Shown: one piece after another, positions 9,983 through 21,281 of the stretch
Layout: every line of letters starts with the position of its first letter
How positions within the stretch are numbered: the first letter of the stretch is position 1
From: Fulvia fulva
Taxonomy: Eukaryota; Ascomycota; Dothideomycetes; Mycosphaerellales; Mycosphaerellaceae
Length of the DNA: 64,000 bases
NCBI RefSeq assembly: GCF_020509005.1
Contig: NC_063017.1
Location: 4,836,001-4,900,000 of the forward strand
Direction: 5' to 3'
Translations under genes and position numbers: made by a program
Notes under the pieces: model-generated
Told to the model about the DNA's origin: nothing
Database searches by the model: none
Seen by the model: the letters and a program-made list of their open reading frames with translations, nothing else

Positions 9983-12222
9983 CTATCTGTTGCGTTGAGC
10001 GTCTACTGCCCCTTCCACGATCCCTCCTACGCTGCTCTCCTCCTTGCCACCCTTAATCCCATCTTGTTGAAAATGGCCAGTCACAACAGCAGACTCGAGC
10101 GGAATGCCTAGCTCACCTGTCGCGTCATTTCCTGCAGATTTGTTCACCTCTGCGTTCTCCAAGTTCTCCTCTTCTGTTTTCTGGTCGTTTACTTTGCTCA
10201 TAATCTCTACACCGTTCTGGAAGATCTCATCTGGAGCGAAAGCGTTAGTGCTCACATCTTCCAGAGTGCTGTCAAGACGTGCTAGGGCGTTCGGCGTGGC
10301 CTCTTGAAGTATCTCCTGTGTAGCTTGCAATGCGCTCGTGGAAGCAGGGAGTCCAGTCATCAGGGCGGACGCTGAAGCTTGTTGTGCGCCAGGACCTTGC
10401 TGCTGACTAGAAGATGCTCCCATAATTGGCACAGCTGCAGCTCCCTCCGAGGGCACGACAGGTCTGCGCTTCGGACCTGCAATTACGGTGACTCTCCTGC
10501 TTGTAGCACTCAATGCTGCCGGCAATCCTCCGCCATTCGCACGCCTTTTCTTCAACTGCTCAATGGCAGATGGTTCAGTGTCATCAACCCTACGTCGCTT
10601 CTTCGAGTCGTTACGTGGCTGTTGCTGAGTAGTCGCTAGTTGAGAGGTCGCCTGCTGAGTTGTCACCTGTTGAGGGCCCGTCAGCATCGCCGGCTATGGT
10701 GTCGCCTGCTGCAGTATCACCTCTTGAGGGACTGCCTGCTCGGTGGCCAGCTGCTCTGCGTGCGGGTCGTCTGACTTTGCCCCTTAAAGTGCTTCCTGGG
10801 ATGTCTCCTGCGATACCTTCTGCGATGCCTCTTGCGACTTCTTCGCCGCAAAATTCGCCTTCATAGCTTCCAAGAAGCTCGGCGCCTTGTGTTTTGGGCG
10901 TCTGGCCACCGGCTTCTTCTTGCTACCCGATGGCTGTACGACTGAGTCCGCAGTCTGCCTCGTCTGGTTGATGACGTGCAGTGTCGAAGCGACGGCGGTG
11001 CTCTGAAAGTCGCTCGAAGCGACGAGGCCCAGAGCCTGCTGCTGCTCGTCAGCTGTTGGTTCCTCTGCGTATATCTCAGGAAACCGAGACTGCCATGCGC
11101 TCTTGTTAGCGAATGTCGCTTCTTGTGGCGCTTGATCGCTGTCATCTGTAGTTTGGTCACGACTTCCAGCATCCATGGAGCCGCCCCGTGCGCGGATGAA
11201 TTCGTCGATCGTGCTGCTGGCATTGGCGCCAACGTAAGGATTGACGAAGTCCTGATAGACTCCTTGCTGAGTCGTAGCCAATGGAGTTGGTGGGCCTGGT
11301 AGCTGTCCAAATGTTGCTGGTGCATAGTAGTTCTGGGGCTCATCATTGAACGCACCTTGCTGCGCACTACCCTTGTCGATAGTACCGAGCTGATCATACC
11401 TCCCGTTGTAACGGTTGTTCGTGTCATCGGCGTAGTAGGTCTCGCCTGGAGGCAGCGATGCATTGCCTTGATGGTTCCAATCTTGCGACACCTGAGCGTG
11501 TTGGGTCAACTGTCCATCCGTTCCACCAAATCCCTGGTTATCAAAAGGATTGATGGCGAGCTGTTCATCGGACGGGCCATAGCCGAAGTAGTCGTTGAAG
11601 TCACCAACCACCGCTTCAGGTGAACCCTCGACATGTCACCGTCCCAGCTTTGAGCTGGCAGCCCTTCCGGAAGCGCTGCAGCACTTTCGTACGATGCATT
11701 CGCATGACCATATCCCTCTGGCTGCTCCGTTACGACCTCTGCAATTCGAGTTCTTGCGTTGAAGATCAAAGCCTGGCCAGTGTAATCTTCCGCTCTAAAC
11801 AGGGCTTCCCTCATGGCGTGCTCCAAGTGCTGCAAGGTCCCGACGTTCTGATACTGACGCTGCGCAAACAGCCAAACGATCTTGTGAGCTTCGATACACT
11901 GGTACAAGTGCCCACCGATCTCGATGAGATCTACGAGCAGACAAGTCGTAAAGACCGTGCACGCCGGGCAGATGACAAGTCTTGGAGATGGCTCGTTCGC
12001 GGACCAGACGTGCTTCTCGGTATCTTCTCGGACCAGGCTCGCGAAGTGACACTGGGTACACTCGAAGGAGTCGAATGGACCTTGCTGTGGTTGTGCGAGT
12101 CCGTTGGGGGTGAAGTTGTTGAGGATTCCCGGACTCTCGTATGGAGGCATGTCGCCTGTATTCTGAGCATCTGACAGTTGATCTGGCGGTATGTAATACT
12201 GGTGCGGCGGTAGCTCAGACAT
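9983..12222 (-). CDS. Hypothetical Cys-pair nuclear-type protein, with a likely frameshift
   Basis: Three minus-strand coding blocks belong together. The first (12222 to about 11630) starts MSELPPHQYYIPP and carries CTQC and CPAC pairs that could form a zinc site, then a helical segment. The frame shifts near 11625-11630: no good intron fits, and removing or adding one or two bases joins it to a Gln/Asn/Tyr-rich middle block. The second junction is a clean 150-nt intron 10667-10816 (GTATCG donor, GCTGAC branch, CAACAG acceptor) that removes two in-frame stops. The last exon has a basic KKRRRV-type nuclear signal and ends at 9983. Low complexity and the nuclear signal suggest a DNA- or chromatin-associated role, by inference only. 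The shift is either a sequencing error or a real lesion. Confidence 0.55.
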
Positions 12223-12850
12223 ATCTTCGACACTAACTCGTGGTTGTGTTTGGTCAGTGATGTAGATTAATGCGCTCTGGTTTGCGTAGTCGAGTTTCGG
12301 AAGAGAACGGCGAGTAGTTCAGATGATATGGTCCAGTGCCCGGGAGGTGGTTTTTTGGAAGATCGCGGTGACGAGTGCGAGTCGAGTGTCACTACTCGGT
12401 GTGTCAAGTGTTATGGCGTGCTGGGAGTGAATCATGCTGGAGCACATGCGTGTCGTGCACACCCTTAGCTGAGTCAGCGTGTGAGTGAATGTTAGCAGTG
12501 GATTCGTTCAAGCTCCCGCAAACACCCCGGAGTAGCATGTACTGCTCAGTAGTCTCATAGCATAGCATTTCTGAGCGAGTTTGTGGCACTGAGGAGACTA
12601 CGGCTGCCTAAAGCAGCAGTAAGAGGTAGGTGTGCTGGTCCATTTGAGCAACACTCATGTGAAAGGTCTTCAGCCACTCGTCTTGGTGGTTCTCCTTAGC
12701 TACCTTCTTCAGGGTATAGCGACGCAAATTGCACAGCGTGCGCTTCGTGCGGATTCAGCTTGCTTCGCCTTTCGTGCATCGAGGGTATTGCTTTCCGGGT
12801 TTCAGGATCTTCTTGTGTGTCATGGTGCGCGCCTCCTTACGTGCCGTCTT
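12223..12850. other. Intergenic, nothing recognised
   Basis: Short frames only; likely the 5' flank of the minus-strand gene starting at 12222 and the 3' flank of the small ORF at 12851-13093. Confidence 0.4.
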
Positions 12851-13093
12851 TCACCAGATCTGACACTCGGCGGCAAAGTATCGTTCTTTGTATGAAGTCG
12901 GAACGGTATGGGGCATCGTCTTGGGTACTGCGCAGTCCAGTAGTACCTGTCTCTTCTTGATGCCATGCTGAGCTTGGCATGAGTCCGGGGCGTAGCCGGA
13001 CTCGAAGTGCTGGAGCAGCTCTTCAGGACTGCAGGCGAGACAGTCGCACCCTGGACACTGATAGAAGTTCTTGTCCAGAGCACTCATTGTCAT
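12851..13093 (-). CDS. Hypothetical 80-aa zinc-finger-like protein
   Basis: Short frame starting MTMSALDKNFYQCPGC. It contains CPGCDCLAC followed by LLQHFESG and a later DSCQAQHG, a Cys-Cys-His pattern resembling a degenerate C2H2 unit. Similar units occur on the same strand in the genes or frames at 11506-12222, 13321-13803 and 14485-14817. No splice sites had to be invoked. It may be an exon of something longer. No function can be assigned. Confidence 0.35.
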   Translation of the reverse strand: MTMSALDKNFYQCPGCDCLACSPEELLQHFESGYAPDSCQAQHGIKKRQVLLDCAVPKTMPHTVPTSYKERYFAAECQIW

Positions 13094-14484
13094 GTGCAGT
13101 CCAGGTCGAGAGCACTAAGAAATCGTCCGCCGATAGTGCAGGCACCACACTCGTCTGCCAGCAGTATCGGCGCATCGTGAGGTATGGCTCGAATACTACC
13201 ACACGATGGCTTCAACATGGTCTAAACCCTGTTAGATCCAATGTCGATATGTCCGCGGCGGCTTTTACGTACCCTCTTTATCTGGTCCCAAGACCTGAGC
13301 AAACATTGTCTAAGATCCAGTTAGCTGGTCGCTCGTTGACCCTGGTGGACTTGGCAGCGAAGACTCAGTCTTGTCGGAGGTGATGCACTGTCTGCAGTAA
13401 TCTTGTGCACATGCTCGTCGCTCTCTCGCACGGTCCTGAGAACGCACGTGCAGTGTATGCCTGAAGATCTCAGCTTCGGTGACGCGTGCAGGTCACGTAC
13501 GATGCCGAGCTTCAACCGCACGGGAACAAGAAGGGAGCTGGAGTCAAGATGGCCGGGCGAGCGTTGGAACTCGAGTGATGAATGTAGGCACAGCATTTTC
13601 CAGCGTGCATCGTCTGGCGGAGTCATTGGCGGCCATCGTATCCAAAGCATCAGATGTGCTCGCGCACCTACAGTCGAAGGGTTGTACCATGCGCTAGCAT
13701 CACCATTTGCATGGCCGATATGGACCTGCAACGCCAAGTACGGCTCTTGAGGGGTGCAATAAAGGAGTGGGCATCGATATTTGCATCTTTCCAGAGGTTC
13801 CACCTGGTTCCGAATGTTTGCTGATCAGAGTTGGCACGCCAATGCTTCCAAAGTCCAATGCCAAGTCTGACGGCAAGTGGGCGGAATCTCAACAGGCTGA
13901 TTGGGAAACCGAACACCACCTGATGATGGGTATGAATAACACCGCGGCATGCCGGGACGATTCACATACGTTAGAGCAGGTCTGGTGGGGGCGTCCATGA
14001 GCAGCCATTCACATCTCGATGGTGTTGCCCAGTCGCTTGATCGTCCCGTAAGTGCAGACGAGCATCGATGAAGGACGCGCTTGATGAGGTTGGTGACAGG
14101 GAGCGAAAGTGGCTGGCACGAAGGCGAGGAAGGCAGCCAATGCCAAGATTGCTTCTTCTTCCTCTTCCCTTCTTCTCCTTTTCGACCTCCTTCTCCATTC
14201 TGAACTCGTGACCATGGATGCAACACTGGTTCGGGAACCAACGCCAAACATACCGGTCACCGGCATTTGAAGGGCACACAGAGGAGTCCTAAAGAACAGC
14301 ACTATTGCATCCACGAACGACTACCTCAGTGAAGCGGACACTTCATCACTCTATCGACGAATCACGTCTTGCTCCTCTCTCACCCTTCGAAGTCACATCG
14401 ATCCACCTTGATCAACCACCCAGTACACTATCCTTACACTATCCTGACACACCCGTGCTACTGCGCCGCCTTGTGTCTCTTCTA
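13094..14484. other. Mostly non-coding; one weak minus-strand zinc-finger-like frame
   Basis: The frame 13321-13803 (minus) begins with CKYRCPLLYC followed by VHIGHANG, again Cys-Cys-His-His spacing, then loses coding character after a possible splice donor (GTAGGT) near 13680. Elsewhere nothing was recognised on either strand. Confidence 0.3.
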
Positions 14485-14817
14485 CTAACGGTAATCGCAT
14501 ACCCGATTGTTTCGCTGACAATCACCATGTACCAGATGGAAATGGTTGTACCATGCCTGCTCGTCGAGGTACTGTAGCAGGCAGTCGGGACAAGTCCTGT
14601 CAAACGGGAGATCTGAACCGTACTTAGGCATTGGAGTTGGCCGTAAAGTATGCTCTGCGCTGACCAAGCCTTTCTGGTCACTCTGCCACTTTATAGGTAG
14701 GTGTACAAACGCGAGCAAACTCCAGGCGCAGGATCCGTCCGCTTTCATCTTGCAAAGGACTCCTCTAGAAGACACTGGAGCTCCGATTTGACGCTTTACA
14801 GAGCGCGCTCTTAGCAT
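14485..14817 (-). CDS. Hypothetical protein with C2H2-like motif
   Basis: A 110-codon frame ending only 10 bp from the stop of the sulfotransferase-like gene on the same strand. Near the C-terminus it has DRTCPDCLLQYLDEQ followed by NHFHLVHGDC, matching C-x2-C plus H-x-H-x3-H spacing. The N-terminal third looks less protein-like, so the true start may be internal. No family recognised. Confidence 0.3.
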   Translation of the reverse strand: MLRARSVKRQIGAPVSSRGVLCKMKADGSCAWSLLAFVHLPIKWQSDQKGLVSAEHTLRPTPMPKYGSDLPFDRTCPDCLLQYLDEQAWYNHFHLVHGDCQRNNRVCDYR

Positions 14818-14826
14818 CTGTGTGGT

Positions 14827-15772
14827 CTAAAACAAAGCGACAACAACACCCACGAGCACCGTGAGGACTATACCCAGCGACAGTGCCTTGCGACGACCAC
14901 TTTCGAATCGTGCCGGATCAACGTCAAGCGCTTTTGATTCAAATTCTGCTGCCTCGTTGCCTCTGGGAAAGTCGCCATGAGGCACTGGCTTGTTTAGGAA
15001 CTCGCAAAGCGGCGGCCTGGGCTCATCATTAGCAAAGTATCAGACAAAGCCACGGGCAACACACCAGCCATCCTCTACGGACCACTCCAGATATGAGCGT
15101 CCTTGATCGTTCAACAGTTCCCTAATGCGATCATAATGTTGGCGATACGCGGTCTCAGCATTGGCTTCGAAGTCGCTTTTGAACAGCTGGCGAGTGTGCA
15201 TCTCGCAAATGATTGCCATGTTCCAGAAGAGCGCTGCGTTGAACCAGCTGTAGAACCTGTCGGATCACATCTCAGCCAGAAATTACGGCTATCGTTTCCC
15301 ATACACACCAGTACTTCCAGCTCGTCAAGATCGGCAGCACTGTGCTGCGAAAGCTATTTTTCCAGGCGTTTACATCTCTCCGGTGGTTAAGAATCACTTT
15401 GGCATTGGGGTATGCTCTGATCAGATCTTCGGAATACCAGGCTGTGGGCACATCTGTGGTCGCCTCGAACGTGCTCATGACAGGATCTAGATACTGCTCT
15501 CGCAGGACTTCTGGGGAAGGCTCGCTGTTCCGGCGAAGCACAGCAAGTTCGTAGAGCCGCTTGCTGCCATTGGCATGTTCTGCGAACCATGTTCAGCCAT
15601 GAGCAACGCCATCGTACCCCAGGGTCTGCAGCGCATAATGGAGAGATTCTGTTCCACTTCGAGGTAGACCCACACAGATAACTTTCAGCTCCTTGCCTGG
15701 CTTATTTGGCAGATCGGGCAGTGGGTACAGGAAAGTTGCGAGATGTAAGGTCAAGTCAGAGAGCGACATCAT
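14827..15772 (-). pseudogene. P-loop sulfotransferase-like protein, interrupted by one TGA
   Basis: Start at ATG 15772 (or 15769), introns 15257-15308 and 15017-15064, stop TAG 14829-14827. The P-loop VGLPRSGTESL, the NHRRDVNAWKNSF segment and the EDGW/PPLCEFLNKPVP block formed across intron 2 mark the fungal sulfotransferase-like family often annotated as NAD-dependent epimerase. A hydrophobic tail (GIVLTVLVGVVVALF) suggests a C-terminal membrane anchor. At 15595-15593 the family's usual HGW motif reads HG-stop: TGA where TGG is expected. A 38-nt pseudo-intron around it would break the frame, so a nonsense change is the simplest reading. Substrate unknown. Confidence 0.75.
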
Positions 15773-16027
15773 TATACGTTTAGACGGCGACAGTACTGTG
15801 CAGCTGCTACGATATAGACCGCATATCGGCCCTACTTTCAGCTGACTACAGTGTTGACTAAGCTGCTGTGTATCGTTCGTGCAGCCAAGCCCAAGCTTAG
15901 CTTCAAGCCCAATCATGACGGCTTCCAATCGTCCTTGTCGTGCCAGGACTTAGTATACATACAAAATCATGACCTCTGGGTTCTCCCGGAGCTTCTTGTT
16001 CTTGTGCACAAAGATTGTGCGGAGCAC

Positions 16028-17557
16028 TCAAGCACAAATGACGACTCCCATCGAAAAGCCAATGCTCGCCATGAACGCCGGGATATAACGAGGCGCACTC
16101 GAGTCCGGCCGGAGGTACGGCGTATAGATGGAAGCAATGTTCCCGAAAGTGTTCGTCATGGCGATAGCGACGGCTTTCTTCTCATCAGTCTCTCCCAGAC
16201 TGGCAGCGGACCAGGCAAGGATGATATTGTTGACGCCATAAGTTGCGCCGACAAAGATCATGATGCCGGCGTATCGACCAGCAATGCTGGTAGTACCCGC
16301 GGCCACGGCGAGCCCAACACACGCGATCACTTTCGAGACAGTTGTGTGCCAGGTCCGCTCGTTGAATCGACCAGAGCTCCATGACACGGCGATGCTGATG
16401 AAGCCGGCAACGAGATAAGGTGGACATGTCAGTGCTAGCGTTGTGGTGGTATTAAAGCCCAGCGTCTCCACGACCGAAGGAAGAAAGTTCTTGAAGCCGT
16501 TGGCTGACAGGTGCAAGTTGTCCATAAGACAAAAGATCCAGGTCTTGTAGTCTATGCAGGCCTCCCGCAGGCCTTTCCAGACACTAGACTTCTCTGAGCG
16601 GCGACCGGTCTGATCGTCAAAGATGCGTTGATGGGCGATCAAGCGTTCCTCTTGGGTGAGCCACCGGGTCTTCAATGGACTGTCAGGTAAGAGAAAGACT
16701 GCTGCGAATGCTACGCCAATAGATGCGGCGCCTTGGATGATGAACAACCTGATAAATGTTAGTCGAGACTATGCAAGCTTCTTCATTGCGACCTACCACT
16801 GCCAGCCACTGAGGCCCTTATGCCCATCCAGTTCGGAAAAGATAGGAGCTGCGATGAGGCCAGAAAACGAGCTGGCCAGCATATTCCCTGTATACATCAC
16901 CGACATTCGCGTGGCCATCTCCTTTTTCGTGTAGAACATGCTGATCATATACAAGGCGCCCGGATAGAACGGTGCCTCAGTAACGCCCAGCAGGAATCGG
17001 CAAACAAGCATAGTGGTGTAGTTGTGGCACATGTATGTCAGGAGACTGACAATCGACCAAGCCATCATGAAGCCACCCATGAACCACGATGGACGGACGC
17101 GGTTGAGAAGCATGTTCGAGGGTACTTGGCCCAGTAGGTAGCTATTGATGATCAGCAGAAGCAGAGATGATGAAAGATAGGAATTTCATCCTTACCCGAC
17201 GAATAGTATGGATACGCAGGTCTGATACTCTGTACCCTTCAAATTAAGGTCCGTCGCGAGCCCGTTGAGCTTTCCGTTGACCATCGCGTTTCGATCGAGA
17301 AAATTGAGGAAGTACATGAGCCATAGCGTGGGCTGCGAAGAAGTCAGCATGGGCTCTGGTCGCGCATTTTGTATAGTGATGCTCACCATCATATACAAAT
17401 CACTCTTTCGCACGAGCTTGATCTCCTTAGGGTCGACCTTCTTTCTGGCGCCGAATCCATCTTTGTCGACGGCGACGACTGCAAGCTTCTCGTCCAGGGC
17501 AACTTCGTGAAGCTCCACATTGCCCTTGCCGTCCTTGATGGGGTCTGAGGACGTCAT
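16028..17557 (-). CDS. MFS transporter, anion:cation symporter (Dal5-like) family
   Basis: Four exons: 17557-17387, 17332-17196, 17141-16797 and 16748-16028, with introns of 54, 54 and 48 nt, all with good donors and branch sites (for example GTGAGC, GCTGACT, CAG). The N-terminal cytosolic tail is followed by LNFLDRNAMVNGKLNG, the loop seen after TM1 in this family, and by about 12 membrane segments. Such carriers import carboxylates, allantoate, nicotinate or similar anions across the plasma membrane; the substrate cannot be told. The frame ends at TGA 16030-16028 after GVVICA, within the last helix, yet the same frame then continues for 25 codons (VLRTIFVHKNKKLRENPE) as a normal-looking tail. 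The product is therefore probably C-terminally truncated by a recent nonsense change. Confidence 0.82.
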
Positions 17558-18132
17558 ATTGATCCAGCTCCAAGAAGTAACAACTGGAAGGCGAGAGTGA
17601 GGGGAAGCAAAAAGCGCTCGTAAATCTCACAGTAGGAGAGAAAGGAACGTATCCCTATTGCCTCGTGGTAGGGCGTAGCAGGATAACATCAATGGCCAGT
17701 GACTACTAGAGCTGCACGGCAATCCACTAACATTTCCCCACGGGATCTCCAGACTGATTCACCCCCGCCCTCGCGTGAAATTGTCCGTCTTGGCCAGCAT
17801 CGAGCATGCGCTCGCAGGCATATCTGTACCACTCGAGAGATGTGGTGTTGATTAGGTTGCATGAGCAAGGGAGCTTTCTCCGCCATATCCGCTCCGCTTC
17901 TCCGCAACTTGGTCCCGTATGTACCAATCGCGACCCTGCAATGTTGATCCCAGAACCGTGGCATGCTATGTTCGCTGTCGAGGGGCGGTAGACCATGCCA
18001 TTCTGTACAGTGTTGCCTCGTAGGGCCGAGTACCAGCTGATAAGACACAATCGCTCGCTTCTTTGACTCGGTAAAGCACCTGCTCATTGGGCGGGCGCCC
18101 CCAACGATCATCATGTAGACTTGGCCAAACTG
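17558..18132. other. Intergenic, promoter side of the MFS transporter
   Basis: Nothing recognised beyond the upstream region of the transporter and the 3' flank of the next minus-strand gene. Confidence 0.4.
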
Positions 18133-19758
18133 CTAGCGGGCCGATGCTATTCTCACGTCGTCTCTGTTCGCAAGAAACTTGATAGTGAAAGCTAAAGAAG
18201 TCGGGTCAAAACTGCTGATCTGTCGAGCATCTGTTTTTTGGGGCTCACTTTGCACACTGGTCCACTCATCAGTGCCAGCTTGCAGTATTGCTCGGATGAG
18301 GTGAGCTTCGAAGAAGCTCCTAGCTGGCTGTTCTGTCGAGGCGCATAAGCCAGTCATGAGTCTAGATTGCGGAATCAGCAAGATGCTTGGTCGTGCATGT
18401 GCAGGAACCAGACTGACATGAATATGCGAGAGTACTGCGTGCCCTGCCATGAGGAATCATCCATATGCATGATAGCAGTAATGACCTTCTTGACGTACTC
18501 CTCGTTGTCGACGTGTCGAATTGATAGTCTCCGGACGGCATAGTTGTGTAGGATGGCAATCGTTGCAGAGCTAGCCTGCACGAAGAGGGTGAGGTCCTTC
18601 GGCATGCCCGTCAAGCTCAGTGCTGATTGTTGGTCATCGGGCGCATCTGGCGTTATGTCGCTGTCAGGTACAGTGGTATTATCCGCAAGCGACAGCTCCA
18701 TCCTGCTGGCTGCTTCCGACATACTTCGGTACACATCTTTGAGGGCTTGAAGCTCGGATGTCTTGCAAGGGCCGCAATCGACTTGCAGCTCGGAAGCTAG
18801 GACAGACAGATGGTATACGGAGAACTTGCGATCATATGTCGCTCCTTGGTCGTGTGAAAGCACCTCCAATGGGTGCTCGAAGAGTAGTGCATGCAGAAGA
18901 TCGCCCCTCGCAAGGAATTAGCAAGAAGTCACGACAACGACCACATTGTGTTCTTACATCTCGAGAGACATCGTACAGCTCTGCAACTCCCATGCCGGCA
19001 TACACTTTTCGAGTTTAGTGGTGGACCTGAGGCCACGAAGGTGATAAATTGCTTCTTCACTGCCGTGGCACAGCTGTATTGTTCGTCAGTGTCGATGACC
19101 TGAAGTGCAAATGTCGGAACGCACCTCGAAGTGAAGCAGACATGTCGCAGCGTTGGCAAAGTCTTTGTCCAGAGCATCACCAAGCCCCAACAGCCGCTTC
19201 AGAATAGCATGCCTCCACGCAAGATGCGTGTTGCACGGCCGAATGAAATGGGCTGCCTGTAGATGACGGGTCGCACTCAAGACACTAGCAGCTAGCAGCA
19301 GAGGGCTTGGTGAATAGTCATGCTCCCAGGGTAATGTAAAGTCGCCCTCAGGTTTTAGCCACCGCAGGTCTTTCAGTCATGGTCAGCCTGATGACGGTTT
19401 ACGTGCTGTGGCGTTCCGACTTACATCGTCCGAACAACGCTAGACAATCGGAAGTCCACTCAGACGAGGCTCCAGGGTCAGACAGTGAGACGTCGTCCAG
19501 TGATGTAGAGAGATGCGCATCGTGTTGCAGAGTGGTGGGGGTGTGTTTGGCAATATGGACAGACGAGCGCCACACGACATTGACGTGCCGTCTTTCCGCG
19601 CTCTCGCTGGACTTGTGGCCTTTTCGGAGCCTCTCAGGCTCTGCAACTGTAGTTCTGCAGGCGTTCGCAGTACTCTCATGTTGCCTCTTCTGGATACTTC
19701 GCTGGCGCTGGCGGTATTCTCGCATGGCGTGTGATCGAATTGTCGCCCACTCAATCAT
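18133..19758 (-). CDS. Fungal transcription-factor-domain protein lacking a Zn2Cys6 finger
   Basis: Five exons (19758-19425, 19369-19125, 19073-18958, 18906-18418, 18361-18133) sum to 1413 nt, 470 aa, with no stop. Introns are 55, 51, 51 and 56 nt. The N-terminal IRSHAMREYRQRQRS motif is typical of a large group of fungal proteins that share the regulator middle domain (Fungal_trans_2-like) but have no DNA-binding finger. LRWLKPEGDFTLPWEH and YSPSPLLLAASV form across the first intron. The start could lie in a further upstream exon; a short unrelated frame (MGSTRPTS) precedes it. Its role, and whether it regulates neighbours, is unknown. Confidence 0.75.
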
Positions 19759-20290
19759 TCTCGACGATTGAGATGTGATGTAGGTCTCGTGCTGCCCATG
19801 TGATTAGACAAAAGCCGTACACTCTTCGACTCGAATGCAGGATTCAGCTGCCACAACAATCGTTTCCTAAAGCAGGTGATGCTGAAGCTACGTGGGTTAT
19901 GCAGAATCTGAATCCTTCGCATCCTTCGCGTCCTTTGCCTTGCTATGATCAACCCCTAGCTGAATCCAAGACAGTGCAACCCGATATGCGCCTCTATGCA
20001 ATTCTTGTTAGGCTCTTTGAGTGTCACGACTGCTCGGCTCGTCGGCCAGTGGCTATACAAAGTGGAGACTGGAATTTGTGAAGCCGAAGTCGTCGAAGTC
20101 ACCAAACAGAAAGTCATTGGAAAAGCCACGATAAATGTCGAAGCCGAGTCACTGAGATCCCTGGTCACCCGAAAGATCATCTTGAGCACAGAGCAGAGTG
20201 TGAGACGAACTACCAACAGTAGTTCCGGGCAGTATGGTCGGCATGCCAGAACTGCAGGCACGACAAAGCGCGAATGTGCTCAATGTCCTG
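19759..20290. other. Decayed 3' portion of the Zn2Cys6 gene and spacer
   Basis: Downstream of 20291 the regulator-like frame runs on for about 20 residues (QDIEHIRALSCLQFWHAD) and then meets several stops. No intact C-terminal domain or splice solution was found, so this seems to be the eroded continuation of the relic at 20291-21061. Confidence 0.4.
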
Positions 20291-21061
20291 CTACTCAAAT
20301 AGCGGTACGGACACAAGCGACCGATACTCTTTGCTGCACACCTTGAACAGCTCTTCACGATCAGGCTGCTGCGTTGCTGTCACTGCGCACATTGCAGCAA
20401 GGGGTATGGCCGAAGTCCTTCTGACGTGGTGTACATCTGTGAAGTGACTGGCAATGCCATACAGAAAGCGATCAAGGTGTGTTAGGTATCGATGAACGAG
20501 AGCCTGCGCGACCTCAAGGGTGATGAGACCTTTGCTTACATGATCCACGCGCTCGCTCGTCGCCTTCCGAAGGTGTTGGGGAGTCGAGCCTTCTGTCGTT
20601 GCGCGTGATGCGGTAGTCAAGTATGTGTCCATCGGCTCCTGTATGTTCGAAGGAGACCCTGGAGGTGACATTTCGCAAGCTTCATCAACATTGTCACCTC
20701 CATACTCTAGGCCTGTTGCGTCTGTCTGCACATTTTCTACGCCTCTGGAGTCCGAAACCAAGGGCGAAGGCATCTCCAGTTCCAGATGATTGCAGATTCT
20801 CACCTAAGTGGCTTGCACATTTTCCATATCTCTACTCAGAAGACCAAGCTGTTTGTGATCCGCCACCGGATTGCGAAGAGGTGTGTGCAATGTGCAAGAT
20901 AGGCCTCGCTTCTGGCACCGAGTGCATGGTGGTCCGTTGTCGGGCATATCGCAATTGATCTTCTGTTTTCGACATGTCATGCATGCGACAGCCAGCTTCT
21001 TTGCTTCTCCGCGGGCATCTTGGGCATCATCTCGGCTCTTACGTTTCTTTGCAGGCGGCAT
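20291..21061 (-). pseudogene. Zn2Cys6 transcription factor relic
   Basis: ATG 21061-21059 opens MPPAKKRKSRDD, followed by a complete binuclear cluster signature: CMTCRKQKINCDMPDNGPPC then TRCQKRGLSC. The same frame continues into ICNHLELEMPSPLV and the start of the regulator domain (CAVTATQQPDREELF), but is broken by TAG at 20806-20804 and again by TAG at 20293-20291, each surrounded by family-like sequence in the same frame. No intron fits around the first TAG. The C-terminal half is missing. A functional copy would bind CGG-type DNA repeats; this copy would stop just after the finger. An alternative start 78 nt upstream exists. Confidence 0.7.
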
Positions 21062-21281
21062 AATGGCTTTAATGATTGTCGTGTCTCGTTGTAGCAATGA
21101 TTCTCGATCCGCGAAATGTTCAGCAAAGACGATCTCCACATCTTTTGCTTCGGCTGAAAGCCAGACAGAATTGCGCGGCAGTCGAGCCGGGTGAGGTCAA
21201 TATGCCCTTTAATACATTTCAATCTATGCTGTCTGCGCCTACCTGGGTATCTTTGAGATCATACTGCTCTTACTCTATACA

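Noticed and set aside
14140..14220. Pyrimidine-rich stretch near 14160 as a splice or regulatory element
   Set aside because: No gene model uses it; simple low-complexity run.
15582..15630. A 38-nt intron removing the TGA in the sulfotransferase-like gene
   Set aside because: Shorter than any other intron here, would delete the conserved HGW region and would shift the reading frame.
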